A DNA stretch of 64,000 nt from an uncultured Lachnospiraceae bacterium (GTDB lineage: Bacteria > Bacillota > Clostridia > Lachnospirales > Lachnospiraceae), in contig URUY01000005.1 of NCBI GenBank assembly GCA_900551115.1, positions 1-64,000 of the forward strand, written 5' to 3'. The notes beneath the pieces were generated by a model, which saw only the letters and a program-made list of their open reading frames with translations, was not told where the DNA came from and ran no database searches. Positions 16,049-25,503 of this stretch are shown here, piece after piece. The translations under genes were made by a program, and so were the position numbers. Each line of letters begins with the position of its first letter. The stretch's first letter is position 1.

Positions 16049-16741
16049 TTAGCTGTTTTCAGTCAGTTTGTGCCTCTCTCTTTCTGTTTTGGAATACACG
16101 CAGCCGCAGTAATCCTGCCTGTATAATCCGTATTTTGCCGACAACTCTACGGACTGCTTATACCCTTCTTTTTTCTTAAAATCAGAGGGCAGCCATTTGA
16201 CGCCCACTTCCTTTTCAAGCATATAGCCGATTTCATTTAGCTTAGCCGCATTCTTTAGGGGACTGATGGTGAGCGTTGTGCCAAAATAATCAAAACCGCC
16301 TGCCTTTGCCTCCCTTGCCGTGGGCAAAAGCCGTAGCTTGTAACACAGAAAGCAGCGCTCACCGCCCTCCGGGCAGTCCTTATAGTCCCTTGCCATATCA
16401 AAGAAAACCTCCGGCTCATAAGCGCCTTCCACCATCTGAATGGGATACCCTTTTTTTCCTTCCTTGCCATTGCTCCCTGCCTGTACCTTTTCATTATATA
16501 TGGCAATCAGCTTTTTCTGCTCTTCCACACGCTTCCAATACTCTTCTTTTTCGGAAATATTGGGATTATAGTAAAATACGGTAATACGGAAGTATTCCAT
16601 AAGATATTTAAGTACATAGCTTGAGCAGGGCGCACAGCAGCTATGGAGAAAAAGCGTTGGTGCTTCCTGCCCGCTTACAGTTTCTGCTTCTATCCGTGAA
16701 AGAAGCTTTTCCAGTTCTTTTTGATAATTGATTTTATTCAT
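16049..16741 (-). CDS. queH: Epoxyqueuosine reductase QueH
   Basis: QueH reduces epoxyqueuosine to queuosine in the wobble position of tRNAs; it is the non-B12 alternative to QueG. The 230-residue protein has the diagnostic N-terminal HSCCAPCSSYV, a central RCFLCYKLRL and a C-terminal YRQDYCGCVYS. Together these supply the Cys ligands of the [4Fe-4S] cluster and second metal site. It also has FGTTLTISPLKN. The gene is complete, starts with MNKINYQKEL and ends in a clear terminator. Confidence 0.94.
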   Translation of the reverse strand: MNKINYQKELEKLLSRIEAETVSGQEAPTLFLHSCCAPCSSYVLKYLMEYFRITVFYYNPNISEKEEYWKRVEEQKKLIAIYNEKVQAGSNGKEGKKGYPIQMVEGAYEPEVFFDMARDYKDCPEGGERCFLCYKLRLLPTAREAKAGGFDYFGTTLTISPLKNAAKLNEIGYMLEKEVGVKWLPSDFKKKEGYKQSVELSAKYGLYRQDYCGCVYSKTERERHKLTENS

Positions 16742-17115
16742 CCTGTTTTTCCTTACTATTCATCCTCTGCAGACAAAGTTTCATAAAAAGCCTCTCCGTC
16801 TTTTACCTTTATTATAGAGAAAATTATTTTTTTATCTCCACATAGAATTATACACTTCTTTGACTTTCCTATGCAACTCCAACCTCTCTTAAAATATCGT
16901 CTCTCTACCTCCTTTGCGACACCTTGCTGCTCCTTTGATTCCAAATCCAAAATTATGTACTTTTAATAAAATAAGCCACTACAGAGAATTTTCCTCCATA
17001 ATGGCTTGAATGAAACTTAATGAAACTTAAATATATTAACTTTTTTTGTAAATTGCACTTTTTCAGGCATCTAAACATGATTTCTGCTTTTGTATGAAAC
17101 TTAGTGAAACTTAAA
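16742..17115. other. Intergenic region with paired direct repeats
   Basis: No convincing gene. A 64-codon minus-strand frame (TTG start, no ribosome site) is present but not supported. The stretch carries two copies of a 22-nt repeat (see 17011-17116) between queH and the AlbA-domain gene. Confidence 0.4.
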
Positions 17116-17116
17116 T
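17011..17116. repeat. Two 22-nt direct repeats, each a doubled TGAAACTTA unit
   Basis: Copy 1 (17011-17032) is TGAAACTTAA-TGAAACTTAA-AT and copy 2 (17095-17116) differs only in one base (TTAG for TTAA). Each copy holds two tandem TGAAACTTA units. The second copy reaches the stop codon of the AlbA-domain gene. They may be binding sites for a dimeric regulator, perhaps that protein itself; this is a guess. Confidence 0.6.
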
Positions 17117-18585
17117 CATGCCCAATATGGTACATACTTCATATAACGAGGTGCTGTGTTTGGGTCTAAAGGTTTTATAAGTCCGGCTTCCAAAGTATCT
17201 TTAATAATCCGGGAAACCTTTACTTTATCCTTATCTTCCAAACCAAAAACACTACGAATATCAGCATTGGAAATAGTGCCAAACTTAACATATGCCAAGC
17301 ATGCCTGCATATAGCATGTTCTGATTCTGTCCTCTTTAGCAGTAATCTCAAAAGGAACCTTTGCAAAAATTACAGCTTTAGTAAACTGATTGTTTTGATT
17401 TTCTACACGAGGCGCAAGCATTTCATGACTGCTTGTTGCATCCACAATTTTATCATAACCACTTCCTCGTTCCTCACAAATTCCACACTTGTGCATGAAG
17501 CCTGCCATGTTTTCGTTTCTCGAAAGTGGTACTGTGTCAACAATTCGTTCTATTGCTACCAATGGTGCCCCTGCATTTGAAAACTCAATCCTGTCTGAAA
17601 ATACTTCAATCATCGGATTGGTTCCTTTTTGCTCCAATGCCTGGTGAATCATAATATTGGCAAGCAACTCGCGAATTGCTATTTCTGGGAATGCATAAAC
17701 TGACTTTCTTGTAGCCCCTTCCAGCACTTCCTCTTGTGGAATGATTGTCATGATATACTGCACAATATCTTCGTATGAAATCGCATATCCTGCGTTAAAT
17801 TCCTTTTCTCTGACACCCTCCAAGCGAGAATTGTTTTTATACCATACTACCCGTACACTTCTTCGATGCAGATTCTCAAACTTCTTCAAATCCTTAGCAA
17901 TCATAAGGGCACCAAAGTTCATAATATCCCAATTACCAACATCATTTTTCTTGATAAACTTCTCAGTTTCTAAATCGTCCATTACCTTTTCCCTGTTTCT
18001 GGGTATCGGCAGTTCCAATTTATCATAATACTTGGCATGGTCCAATAATCGGATCACTTCATCTTCTGCCACATTACTCATGGCTGTTCGCAATTCATAC
18101 GGGGTATCATCAAATGTTCTCCACAGTTCTGCTTCTTTATCTTTATATTCTACCAAAGGCTTAAGATTTGAACCAACTCTGATATACGACACTGCACCAT
18201 ATTTCGTAGGCTCTATTTCAGCACTTGGAATTTCCATAAGCACAACCGTTATTGATTCAGATATTTTAACTTCATAAAATTTGAAATTAATCTTGGGATT
18301 TATCATTCTGGCAATCCATGCCTCTAATTCTTCATTGCCCTTTTTCATCTTTCGATAGCGAAATTCAGTCCCTACAATTTCATGCGTAAAATCATCAACA
18401 CCCCAGACTATATATCCTTTGGGTTTTCCTAACAATGCCGCCGAATTACTGATAGCTGATACATACTTAACTATTCTCTCAGGATCTTTATTGTTACATT
18501 TAAATTCTACCCACTCAGTTTCATCAGTCAACTTAGCCAGTTCCCTCACAAGACTTTGCAGATATTCAATGGAACGTGATGACAT
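17116..18585 (-). CDS. AlbA_2/Schlafen-type ATP-binding transcriptional regulator
   Basis: The first ~150 residues form a Schlafen/AlbA_2 domain: ETEWVEFKCNN, with the strand-helix pattern and GYIVWGVDDFTHEIVG. A helical part follows. Residues ~300-400 are a GHKL ATPase-like domain (HATPase_c_4) with PEIAIRELLANIMIHQAL and GGSGYDKIV-like ERGSGYDKIV. The end is a winged-helix segment. Such putative regulators are common in Clostridia but their targets are mostly unknown; some are phage-defence related. I start at MSSRSIEY because GGAGG lies seven bases before; two upstream ATG/GTG options exist. It is a single-gene unit between unrelated operons. Confidence 0.82.
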   Translation of the reverse strand: MSSRSIEYLQSLVRELAKLTDETEWVEFKCNNKDPERIVKYVSAISNSAALLGKPKGYIVWGVDDFTHEIVGTEFRYRKMKKGNEELEAWIARMINPKINFKFYEVKISESITVVLMEIPSAEIEPTKYGAVSYIRVGSNLKPLVEYKDKEAELWRTFDDTPYELRTAMSNVAEDEVIRLLDHAKYYDKLELPIPRNREKVMDDLETEKFIKKNDVGNWDIMNFGALMIAKDLKKFENLHRRSVRVVWYKNNSRLEGVREKEFNAGYAISYEDIVQYIMTIIPQEEVLEGATRKSVYAFPEIAIRELLANIMIHQALEQKGTNPMIEVFSDRIEFSNAGAPLVAIERIVDTVPLSRNENMAGFMHKCGICEERGSGYDKIVDATSSHEMLAPRVENQNNQFTKAVIFAKVPFEITAKEDRIRTCYMQACLAYVKFGTISNADIRSVFGLEDKDKVKVSRIIKDTLEAGLIKPLDPNTAPRYMKYVPYWA

Positions 18586-18809
18586 TAACATTCCTCCAGT
18601 CAATCTATATTATAAGACTAATCTACCTTTGATTATATCAAGGATAGAGTAATCTCTCAATTACTTTCTGCAAGAACTCTCTATTGCTGATTGTCAAACG
18701 AGATTACCTCCGAACCACATTTGATGATTCTCATACCTGAAGACGTTATATCAGAAGCCTCTCTCCGGTATGCAATTTCCCTGCTTTGTCAAAAAACAAT
18801 TATTAAATT
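18586..18809. other. Intergenic, nothing recognised
   Basis: About 220 bp between the AlbA-domain gene and the 134-aa hypothetical gene. It should carry the promoter of the former. I see no RNA structure or gene. Confidence 0.4.
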
Positions 18810-19214
18810 TTACAACTCCGCCACTTCTAAAAAAGGTTTAAAGTCCTCGGTATCCGATGCAAGAAGACCGCCGAACTGTTCTGTCAGGCCCTGCAGTATC
18901 CGTTTCACCTCGTCCCTGTCTGCCGCTTCGTAGTCGCAGGCATAGACCTGTTTTATTTTAAGCTCCGTAAGCAGCGCAGCATCCTCAGCTCCATTCATTT
19001 CTTCCATCATATCCTCAAAAGTCAACGTACCGTTTGTCAATGTGATTTCCAGTATATTGGCTTCCATCCAAAGCTCCATAGCCTTTTTGTCTAAAGACAG
19101 CGTTTCTGCAAGCTGCCCTGCATTTACCATAGCAGGAAGCATATAAAGAAACGAACAGTACTCCTTCTCCTTTACCTGCTTTTGTGATGATTTTTTCTTT
19201 GTTTTATCTGACAT
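18810..19214 (-). CDS. Hypothetical protein, 134 aa
   Basis: A small, soluble, acidic protein with a Lys/Ser/Gln-rich N-terminus (MSDKTKKKSSQKQVKEKE) and a helical body containing VNAGQLAETLSLDKKAMELW. The rest alternates short helices and strands. It has no signal peptide, membrane segment or recognisable catalytic motif. It starts 21 bp after the Nudix gene stop with a GGAGAAAATT site, so they are probably cotranscribed. I do not recognise the family. Confidence 0.7.
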   Translation of the reverse strand: MSDKTKKKSSQKQVKEKEYCSFLYMLPAMVNAGQLAETLSLDKKAMELWMEANILEITLTNGTLTFEDMMEEMNGAEDAALLTELKIKQVYACDYEAADRDEVKRILQGLTEQFGGLLASDTEDFKPFLEVAEL

Positions 19215-19235
19215 GTAATTTTCTCCTTTTTACTC

Positions 19236-19673
19236 TTACAAAATCTCTCTCCGCTTTGCTTCTTCTATTAATTTAGGCTGAATCAAAGGATAGGTCCAAT
19301 TATCAGGCAAATCCTCTGTAATATAGATTTTCTCAATCTCACTATGTAACCCTTCAAATGATGTGATATCAGCAATATACAGCATTCCAAAAGAAGCTTC
19401 TGCTCCCAGTTCTTCGTTTATTCGTGTTTTGCCCTTCACCGAATACGCACAAACCGGCTTTATGCTAAACTCAATGGCTCCTGTTTCTTCTCTCAGCTCC
19501 CGTTTCGCTGTTTCCAAAACAGCTTCGCCCTCTTCCCTGTGACCGCCGGGAATTTCCATGGTTTTTCTGTCTTTATGCTTACAGAATACCCACTTGCCGC
19601 CAGTCCTTGCAATAATAACAGCAAACTTTAGCAGCTCATCGCTTATTCGGTCATAGAAATCCACTTTCACCAT
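19236..19673 (-). CDS. Nudix hydrolase
   Basis: The 145-residue protein carries a full Nudix box: GGHREEGEAVLETAKRELRE followed by ETGAI (G-x5-E-x7-R-E-x2-E-E-x-G). The Glu cluster binds the metal that drives hydrolysis of a nucleoside diphosphate linked to another group. The N-terminus FAVIIARTGGKWVFCKHKDR is the first beta strand pair. The C-terminus (LPDNWTYPLIQPKLIEEA) suggests the 8-oxo-dGTP/ADP-ribose-like group, but substrate is open. It follows the lipoprotein gene by 14 bp and precedes the small hypothetical, so the three may form one operon. Confidence 0.9.
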   Translation of the reverse strand: MVKVDFYDRISDELLKFAVIIARTGGKWVFCKHKDRKTMEIPGGHREEGEAVLETAKRELREETGAIEFSIKPVCAYSVKGKTRINEELGAEASFGMLYIADITSFEGLHSEIEKIYITEDLPDNWTYPLIQPKLIEEAKRREIL

Positions 19674-19687
19674 GTAAATTCTCCCTT

Positions 19688-22104
19688 CTAACGCATCAGT
19701 TCTATTTCATGTTCTCTCATATCAGGCATATAAATCCGGCGCTGCTCCACGGAAAGCTTTGGCGTTCCTTCTATCCGGTAAATTACCTGATAATCGGACT
19801 CTTTCACCAGATAACCGGTCACAGAAAAGCCGTATAAGTCCTCTCTTACCATTACATTCATGATATTTCCTACAGGAGAAGTGTTGACCCACATAGCCTG
19901 CACATCCCTTCCTCCTGCTTCATTAAAAGCAGCTCTAGCACTTCCAATATCCTCGTTATCTAACAGCATTAACGTATCTGTCGTACTCATATTACTGGCT
20001 GTCCAAATATACTTACTGTAACTCTCTGCTACGCCATCGTTATCAATATCACACAAAACGCCTTCCTCTTGTACAGGCGTCTCCGCACTGCCGTAAAATA
20101 CCTCGTAATCATCTGCCTGATTATAAACAGAAATACACTCTTCTGCCGCCCATTCTGCATACTCTCTGTATGCCCCGCACTCTGTTACGGCTACATCTAC
20201 CTCTTCCGGTACAAAAAAAGATGTACTTCCTCTCTCCTTACACCGTCCTCATAGCAGAATAACGCAACACCTTGATACTTCTTTTTTCCATAGTCATAAA
20301 CGGTGCGGCAAAGGTAATTTTTCCCTTCAAAGGAAATAACCGACAGTCCCTCCATAATATGAGCATAGCTGCTTGTACGCACAAATTCACCGTCTGCCGT
20401 ACCCTTATAAAAAATAAAATTCGTAAAACCGCCGCTTCCGCCGGAATATACTTCTGCCATAATATCAGAAATACCGTCATTATCACCGTCTGCCGAAATA
20501 AAAAAACAGTCCCCGCCACCATCGGCATATGTAATATCAGAACGGACCTCCTGATTTTCGGCAATCAATTCATTTTCCTCTTCCTCCGTAAGCTCTCTTT
20601 CATTTTCCATTTTCTGCAGGGTTGCACGCTCTGTACCGCTTAGCATGGCAGCTGAAATCTTATCTAAAAATACCTGTGGTATATACTCTGTATCCCCCAC
20701 TGTTTCCCGGCACAGATAAAAAATTTCCTCAGGCGCAAAACCCTCATAAAACTCTTTGTAAAGCACCCTCTCCTTCCGAGGATCCTTTTCCCATTCTCCC
20801 CTGTCAAAATCAGCTTCAGCTAACAATATCCCTGCTGCCTCACCGCCTTCGCCGTAAACAGATGCATGAACCGTTTCCTCTTCCAGCATAAGGATATACT
20901 CCCTGCGCATAATAAGGCTTTCGTCCTCCCACTGCCACAGACTCTCTTTAAAACCGCAGGTCTTAAAAGTACTGTCTTCATACAGCGTGTCACTCATCCA
21001 TATTGTTTTCGTATCTGCAAAGCCATAGCAGTCCCAGCCGTACTCCCATGAATAAGCATAATCCCCTACCTCCACTTCGCCCGGCATAAACTGCTTCGCA
21101 TCATCATCCCAGTAAAAAAAACTTCCGTCTTCTGCAAACAACTCCGGCACACCGTCAAAGTTCATATCTCTTGAATCTGAAAAGCTTACGCTTCCTGTAT
21201 CTTCTATCACCTGCCATGCCGTTTTAAAATCATCTGTCCCATAGAGGAAAATTGCCTCTTCCAAGGCCATAAACAGCCATTCCCTGCCGGCAAAAGCCGC
21301 CTTTTTATAAAATGCCGAACGCTCTTCAGGATAGGCATCCTTTTTATCGTCCGCGCTGTAATAAATACTCATATCATCCCATATCTTCACCTTCATGCCC
21401 TGCAGATAACGGACAGAATACTCTCCCTCTTCCTCATAAGGCTCTGATGCAATATAAAGGTCCTCATCCGCTACAAGCACCCTGTAAAGACCATTTTGGG
21501 CACCCACGGTATAGTAATACATTTTGTTTTCCGTCCGTTGGTATTTTTCTGCTGCCCAGTCTGCCTCCAGCAGGGAAAGCAACGCATAAACAAGAGACTT
21601 TTTATCCTGCCACTTTGCCCTGTAATGTAACAGACAGCCCTCCGGCTTCCAAATATCACTTTCATTGCCGGACAGAATATAAACTTCTTTTTTGCCATCC
21701 TCCCGTTCTCTAAGCTCCATCGTTGCATTTTGGGGGATTGTAACCTTCAATGCCCCAAAGGTAAAGGAATTATCCTCCACCACGGGATTTTCCTCTACAA
21801 AGGTAAACTCCACCTGCTCCGGCGGCTGTTTTTGCGTAGCATCAGTCTGTGTGATTTCCTGCTGTCCGGCATCAGTCTGTGTGATTTCCTGCTCCGCCCC
21901 TGCCTGTACAGTCTCTGTCTGCATTATTTCCGATGCTGCCCCGCTGCCGGCTCCTTCTGCCCTGCCGCAGCCTGCAGGTAATGCACTTAACAGCAGTATG
22001 CCGCAAAGTATCCCGGCTTTTACATTTTTATGTCCTTTACCTGTTTTACTTTCTTCCTTATCCGCCTTCGCTGTTCTTTCTTTGCTTTTATCCCCGTTTC
22101 CCAT
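19688..22104 (-). pseudogene. Large secreted lipoprotein with Ca-binding-like DxDxDG motifs, split by a -1 frameshift
   Basis: The first frame (20197-22104) has a basic N-terminus, a hydrophobic stretch and the lipobox LPAGC, so the product should be exported and lipid-anchored. A Thr/Gln-rich linker with a doubled QEITQTDA follows. The body carries EF-hand-like loops DMNFDGVPE and DGDNDGISD. This frame ends at EEVHLFLYRKR, but in the -1 frame the sequence continues without a stop as VPEEVDVAVTECGAYRE. It passes through another loop, DIDNDGVAE, to the stop at 19688. The switch lies at a run of seven Ts (plus-strand As 20213-20219). One gene of ~805 residues is the simplest view: pseudogene, sequencing error, or real slippage. 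Function unknown. Confidence 0.7.
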
Positions 22105-22307
22105 TTCCCTTCTCTTTTACCTCCTTCTTTCCCAATCCAAAACCTGATATAGTCCGGCTTAAGCAAAGAACTCCTTTCCGCAACCCGGGTGTCTGCAAAA
22201 AGGAGTCCTAAACACTGTGACCATACGCCACAGCACAATATCAGTTACATACTTACGATAATACTGCCCACCTGCAGGAGTATGCCTGCCTGCAAAACCT
22301 TACCTGC
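22105..22307. other. Intergenic between carB and the lipoprotein gene
   Basis: ACTCCTTT (22170-22177) can pair with AAAGGAGT (22199-22206). This may be a weak terminator for carB; no long T-run follows. Nothing else is recognised. Confidence 0.35.
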
Positions 22308-25300
22308 TTACAGGGATGCCACATCCACAAGCGTCAGCTCGCCTGCCGCATTTTCCATACTGGTAACAAGCGCCCTTGCCGTATCCATTGCCGTGATACA
22401 GTATACACCGGTCTCAATGGAGGTACGGCGGATTAAGAAGCCGTCTCTGCTCTTGTCACGTCCCTGTGTGGGGGTATCGATGACAAGGTCAATCTTATGA
22501 CCTAAAATCAAGTCCATAACGGTAGGGGATTCCTGGGATATCTTGTTGACCTTGTTGGCTTTCACACCGGCTTCATTTAAAGCAGCAGCCGTGCTTCTGG
22601 TCGCGTAAATAGTATAACCCAGCTTTTCAAAACGGCGGCCTATTTCAATAGCCTCGCCCTTATCAGCATCCTTCACCGTCATAATCATTCTCTTATGCTT
22701 GGGAAGCTGTACGCCCGCACCAAGGAATGCCTTGTATAACGCTTCATTAAAGTCTTTTGCAATACCCAGACATTCGCCGGTGGATTTCATTTCCGGTCCT
22801 AAGCTGATTTCCGCACCGCGGATTTTCTCAAAGGAGAATACCGGCATCTTGATGGCATAATAATCTGCCTCCGGCTGTAAGCCCGGCTCATAACCAAGCT
22901 CTTTTATGGTCTTTCCGAGAATAACCTCCGTAGCCAGATCCACGATGGGGATTCCGGTTACCTTACTGATATAAGGCACGGTACGGGAGGAACGGGGATT
23001 TACCTCAATAACATATACATCCTCTCCGATTGCGATGAACTGGATGTTGATAAGTCCCTTTACATGCAGCGCCTTAGCCAGTCTGCGCGTATATTCTGCA
23101 ATCTTTTCCTTTACTGTCACAGCAATCGTAGATGCCGGATACACGGAAATGGAATCGCCGGAATGGATGCCTGTACGCTCGATATGTTCCATAATACCGG
23201 GAATCAGGATATCTGTACCATCGCATACGGCGTCAACTTCTATTTCCTTTCCCTGCAGATACTTATCTACCAAAATCGGATGATCCTGGGCAATCCTGTT
23301 GATGATTTCCATAAATACTTCAATTTCCTCATCAGAGGTTGCAATCTGCATACCCTGTCCGCCAAGTACATAGGAAGGTCTTACCAGTACGGGATAACCC
23401 AAACGGTTTGCTACCGCCTTTGCTTCCTCTGCGGTATATACCGTACCGCCTGCTGCACGGGGAATTTCTGTCTCCTGTAAAATCTTATCAAACAGCTCTC
23501 TGTCTTCGGCTGCATCTACGTCCTCTGCCTGGGTACCTAAAATGGGAACGCCCATCTTCATCAGGCTTTCGGTCAGCTTGATTGCTGTCTGTCCGCCGAA
23601 CTGTACCACCGCACCGTCCGGCTTTTCAATATTTACAACATTTTCCACATCCTCCGGTGTCAGCGGTTCAAAATACAGCTTGTCCGCAATATCAAAGTCT
23701 GTGCTGACTGTTTCCGGGTTGTTGTTGATAATGATGGTTTCATAGCCTGCCCTTGCAAATGCCCAGGTAGCATGTACGGAGCAGTAGTCAAATTCGATAC
23801 CCTGACCGATACGGATAGGACCGGAACCAAGTACCAGCACCTTCTTTTTCCCTTCGGTAGCCTTTGCCTCACACTCTCCGCCAAAGCAGGAATAATAGTA
23901 AGGTGTGCTTGCCGCAAACTCAGCCGCACAGGTATCTACGATTTTGAAGGAAGCGGTAATGCCGTTGTCATAACGCATTTTCTTTACATCAGCCTCGGAC
24001 CTGCCGGTCAGTCTGCCGATAACATTGTCCGGGAACTCCATTCTCTTTGCTTCCTTTAAAAGCTCTACGGTAAGAGGACCTTTCTTCAAAGCATCTTCCA
24101 TTTCCACAATCACTGCCAGCTTATCGATAAACCACACGTCAATCATGGTAAAGGCATGGATTTCTTCATAGCTTACCCCTTTTCTGATTGCTTCTGCAAT
24201 GACCCAGATACGCTGGTCATCCACAATCTTAAGGCGTTCCTTGATTTCATCCTTTGACAGTGCAGAGAAATCATAGCTTAAAAGACAGTCTACATGCTGC
24301 TCTAAGGAGCGGATAGCCTTCATCATGGCGCCTTCAAAATTGGTACAGATGCTCATAACCTCGCCGGTAGCCTTCATCTGGGTTGTAAGCGTTCTCTTTG
24401 CCGTAATGAATTTATCAAAGGGCAGACGGGGCATCTTAAGTACGCAATAGTCTACTGTAGGCTCAAAGCTTGCGTAGGTCTTGCCCGTTACCGTATTAGG
24501 AATCTCATCCAGTGTATAGCCTACGGCAATCTTTGCCGTTACCTTGGCAATGGGATATCCGGTAGCCTTACTTGCCAGTGCGGAAGAACGGCTGACACGA
24601 GGGTTTACCTCGATAACACAATATTCAAAGCTGGTAGGATGCAGGGCAAACTGTACATTACAGCCGCCTGTGATCCCCAGTGCGTTAATAATGTTCATTG
24701 CAGAATTTTTTAACATCTGGCATTCTTTGTCACTGAGGGTCTGTGCCGGCGCCACTACGATACTGTCACCGGTATGTACGCCTACAGGGTCTATATTTTC
24801 CATGCTGCATATGGCAATGCTGTTACCTGCACTGTCGCGCATTACTTCAAATTCGATTTCCTTCCAGCCCGCAATACAGCGCTCTACTAAAACCTGTCCC
24901 ACACGGGAAAGGCGCAGACCGTTTTCCAGTATTTCTTCCAGCTCTTCCTGATTGTGTGCAATACCGCCGCCGGAACCGCCCAGTGTGTATGCAGGACGCA
25001 ATACCACCGGATAACCGATGGAGTTGGTAAATTCCACACCGTCCTCAACATTTTCCACTACCTTGGAAGCTGCGCAGGGCTCACCGATGCGTTCCATCAG
25101 ATCCTTAAACTCCTGACGTCCTTCCGCGTTACGAATCGTTGCCGCAGTAGTACCCAAAAGCTTTACGTTATGGCTTTTTAAGAAACCGGATTCCTCCAGC
25201 TCCATGCCAAGATTAAGCCCTGCCTGACCGCCCAGGGTCGGCAGAATACTGTCCGGTTTTTCTTTTTCTATAATCTGTTCCAGTACTTTGATAGTCAGAG

Positions 25301-25502
25301 GCTCAATATAAACCTTATCCGCAATATCTTTATCCGTCATGATGGTAGCCGGGTTGGAGTTTACCAAAATAACCTCCATACCGTCTTCCTTCAGGGAGCG
25401 GCACGCCTGCGTTCCCGCATAGTCAAATTCTGCTGCCTGGCCGATAATAATCGGGCCGGAGCCAATCACCATTACTCTTTTTACGTCAGGATTCTTAGGC
25501 AT
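22308..25502 (-). CDS. carB: Carbamoyl-phosphate synthase large subunit
   Basis: CarB makes carbamoyl phosphate from bicarbonate, two ATP and ammonia, feeding arginine and pyrimidine synthesis. The 1064 residues hold the two ATP-grasp halves. The first begins VMVIGSGPIIIGQAAEFDYA and has RPAYTLGGSGGG and VIEVNPRVSRSSALASK. The second begins VLVLGSGPIRIGQGIEFDY and has RPSYVLGGQGMQI and VIEVNPRSSRTVPY. A C-terminal MGS-like allosteric domain is present (YTIYATRSTAAAL). All catalytic segments look intact, in contrast to its partner CarA. It starts one base after the carA stop. Confidence 0.97.
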   Translation of the reverse strand: MPKNPDVKRVMVIGSGPIIIGQAAEFDYAGTQACRSLKEDGMEVILVNSNPATIMTDKDIADKVYIEPLTIKVLEQIIEKEKPDSILPTLGGQAGLNLGMELEESGFLKSHNVKLLGTTAATIRNAEGRQEFKDLMERIGEPCAASKVVENVEDGVEFTNSIGYPVVLRPAYTLGGSGGGIAHNQEELEEILENGLRLSRVGQVLVERCIAGWKEIEFEVMRDSAGNSIAICSMENIDPVGVHTGDSIVVAPAQTLSDKECQMLKNSAMNIINALGITGGCNVQFALHPTSFEYCVIEVNPRVSRSSALASKATGYPIAKVTAKIAVGYTLDEIPNTVTGKTYASFEPTVDYCVLKMPRLPFDKFITAKRTLTTQMKATGEVMSICTNFEGAMMKAIRSLEQHVDCLLSYDFSALSKDEIKERLKIVDDQRIWVIAEAIRKGVSYEEIHAFTMIDVWFIDKLAVIVEMEDALKKGPLTVELLKEAKRMEFPDNVIGRLTGRSEADVKKMRYDNGITASFKIVDTCAAEFAASTPYYYSCFGGECEAKATEGKKKVLVLGSGPIRIGQGIEFDYCSVHATWAFARAGYETIIINNNPETVSTDFDIADKLYFEPLTPEDVENVVNIEKPDGAVVQFGGQTAIKLTESLMKMGVPILGTQAEDVDAAEDRELFDKILQETEIPRAAGGTVYTAEEAKAVANRLGYPVLVRPSYVLGGQGMQIATSDEEIEVFMEIINRIAQDHPILVDKYLQGKEIEVDAVCDGTDILIPGIMEHIERTGIHSGDSISVYPASTIAVTVKEKIAEYTRRLAKALHVKGLINIQFIAIGEDVYVIEVNPRSSRTVPYISKVTGIPIVDLATEVILGKTIKELGYEPGLQPEADYYAIKMPVFSFEKIRGAEISLGPEMKSTGECLGIAKDFNEALYKAFLGAGVQLPKHKRMIMTVKDADKGEAIEIGRRFEKLGYTIYATRSTAAALNEAGVKANKVNKISQESPTVMDLILGHKIDLVIDTPTQGRDKSRDGFLIRRTSIETGVYCITAMDTARALVTSMENAAGELTLVDVASL

Positions 25503-25503
25503 C

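Noticed and set aside
16756..16950. 64-codon minus-strand frame upstream of queH
   Set aside because: It starts at TTG with no ribosome site and resembles no family I know; it may be a relic but cannot be supported.
21690..22150. Plus-strand Ser/Val/Cys-rich frames opposite the lipoprotein
   Set aside because: Low-complexity antisense of the lipoprotein signal and linker; the short doubled unit is not a CRISPR.
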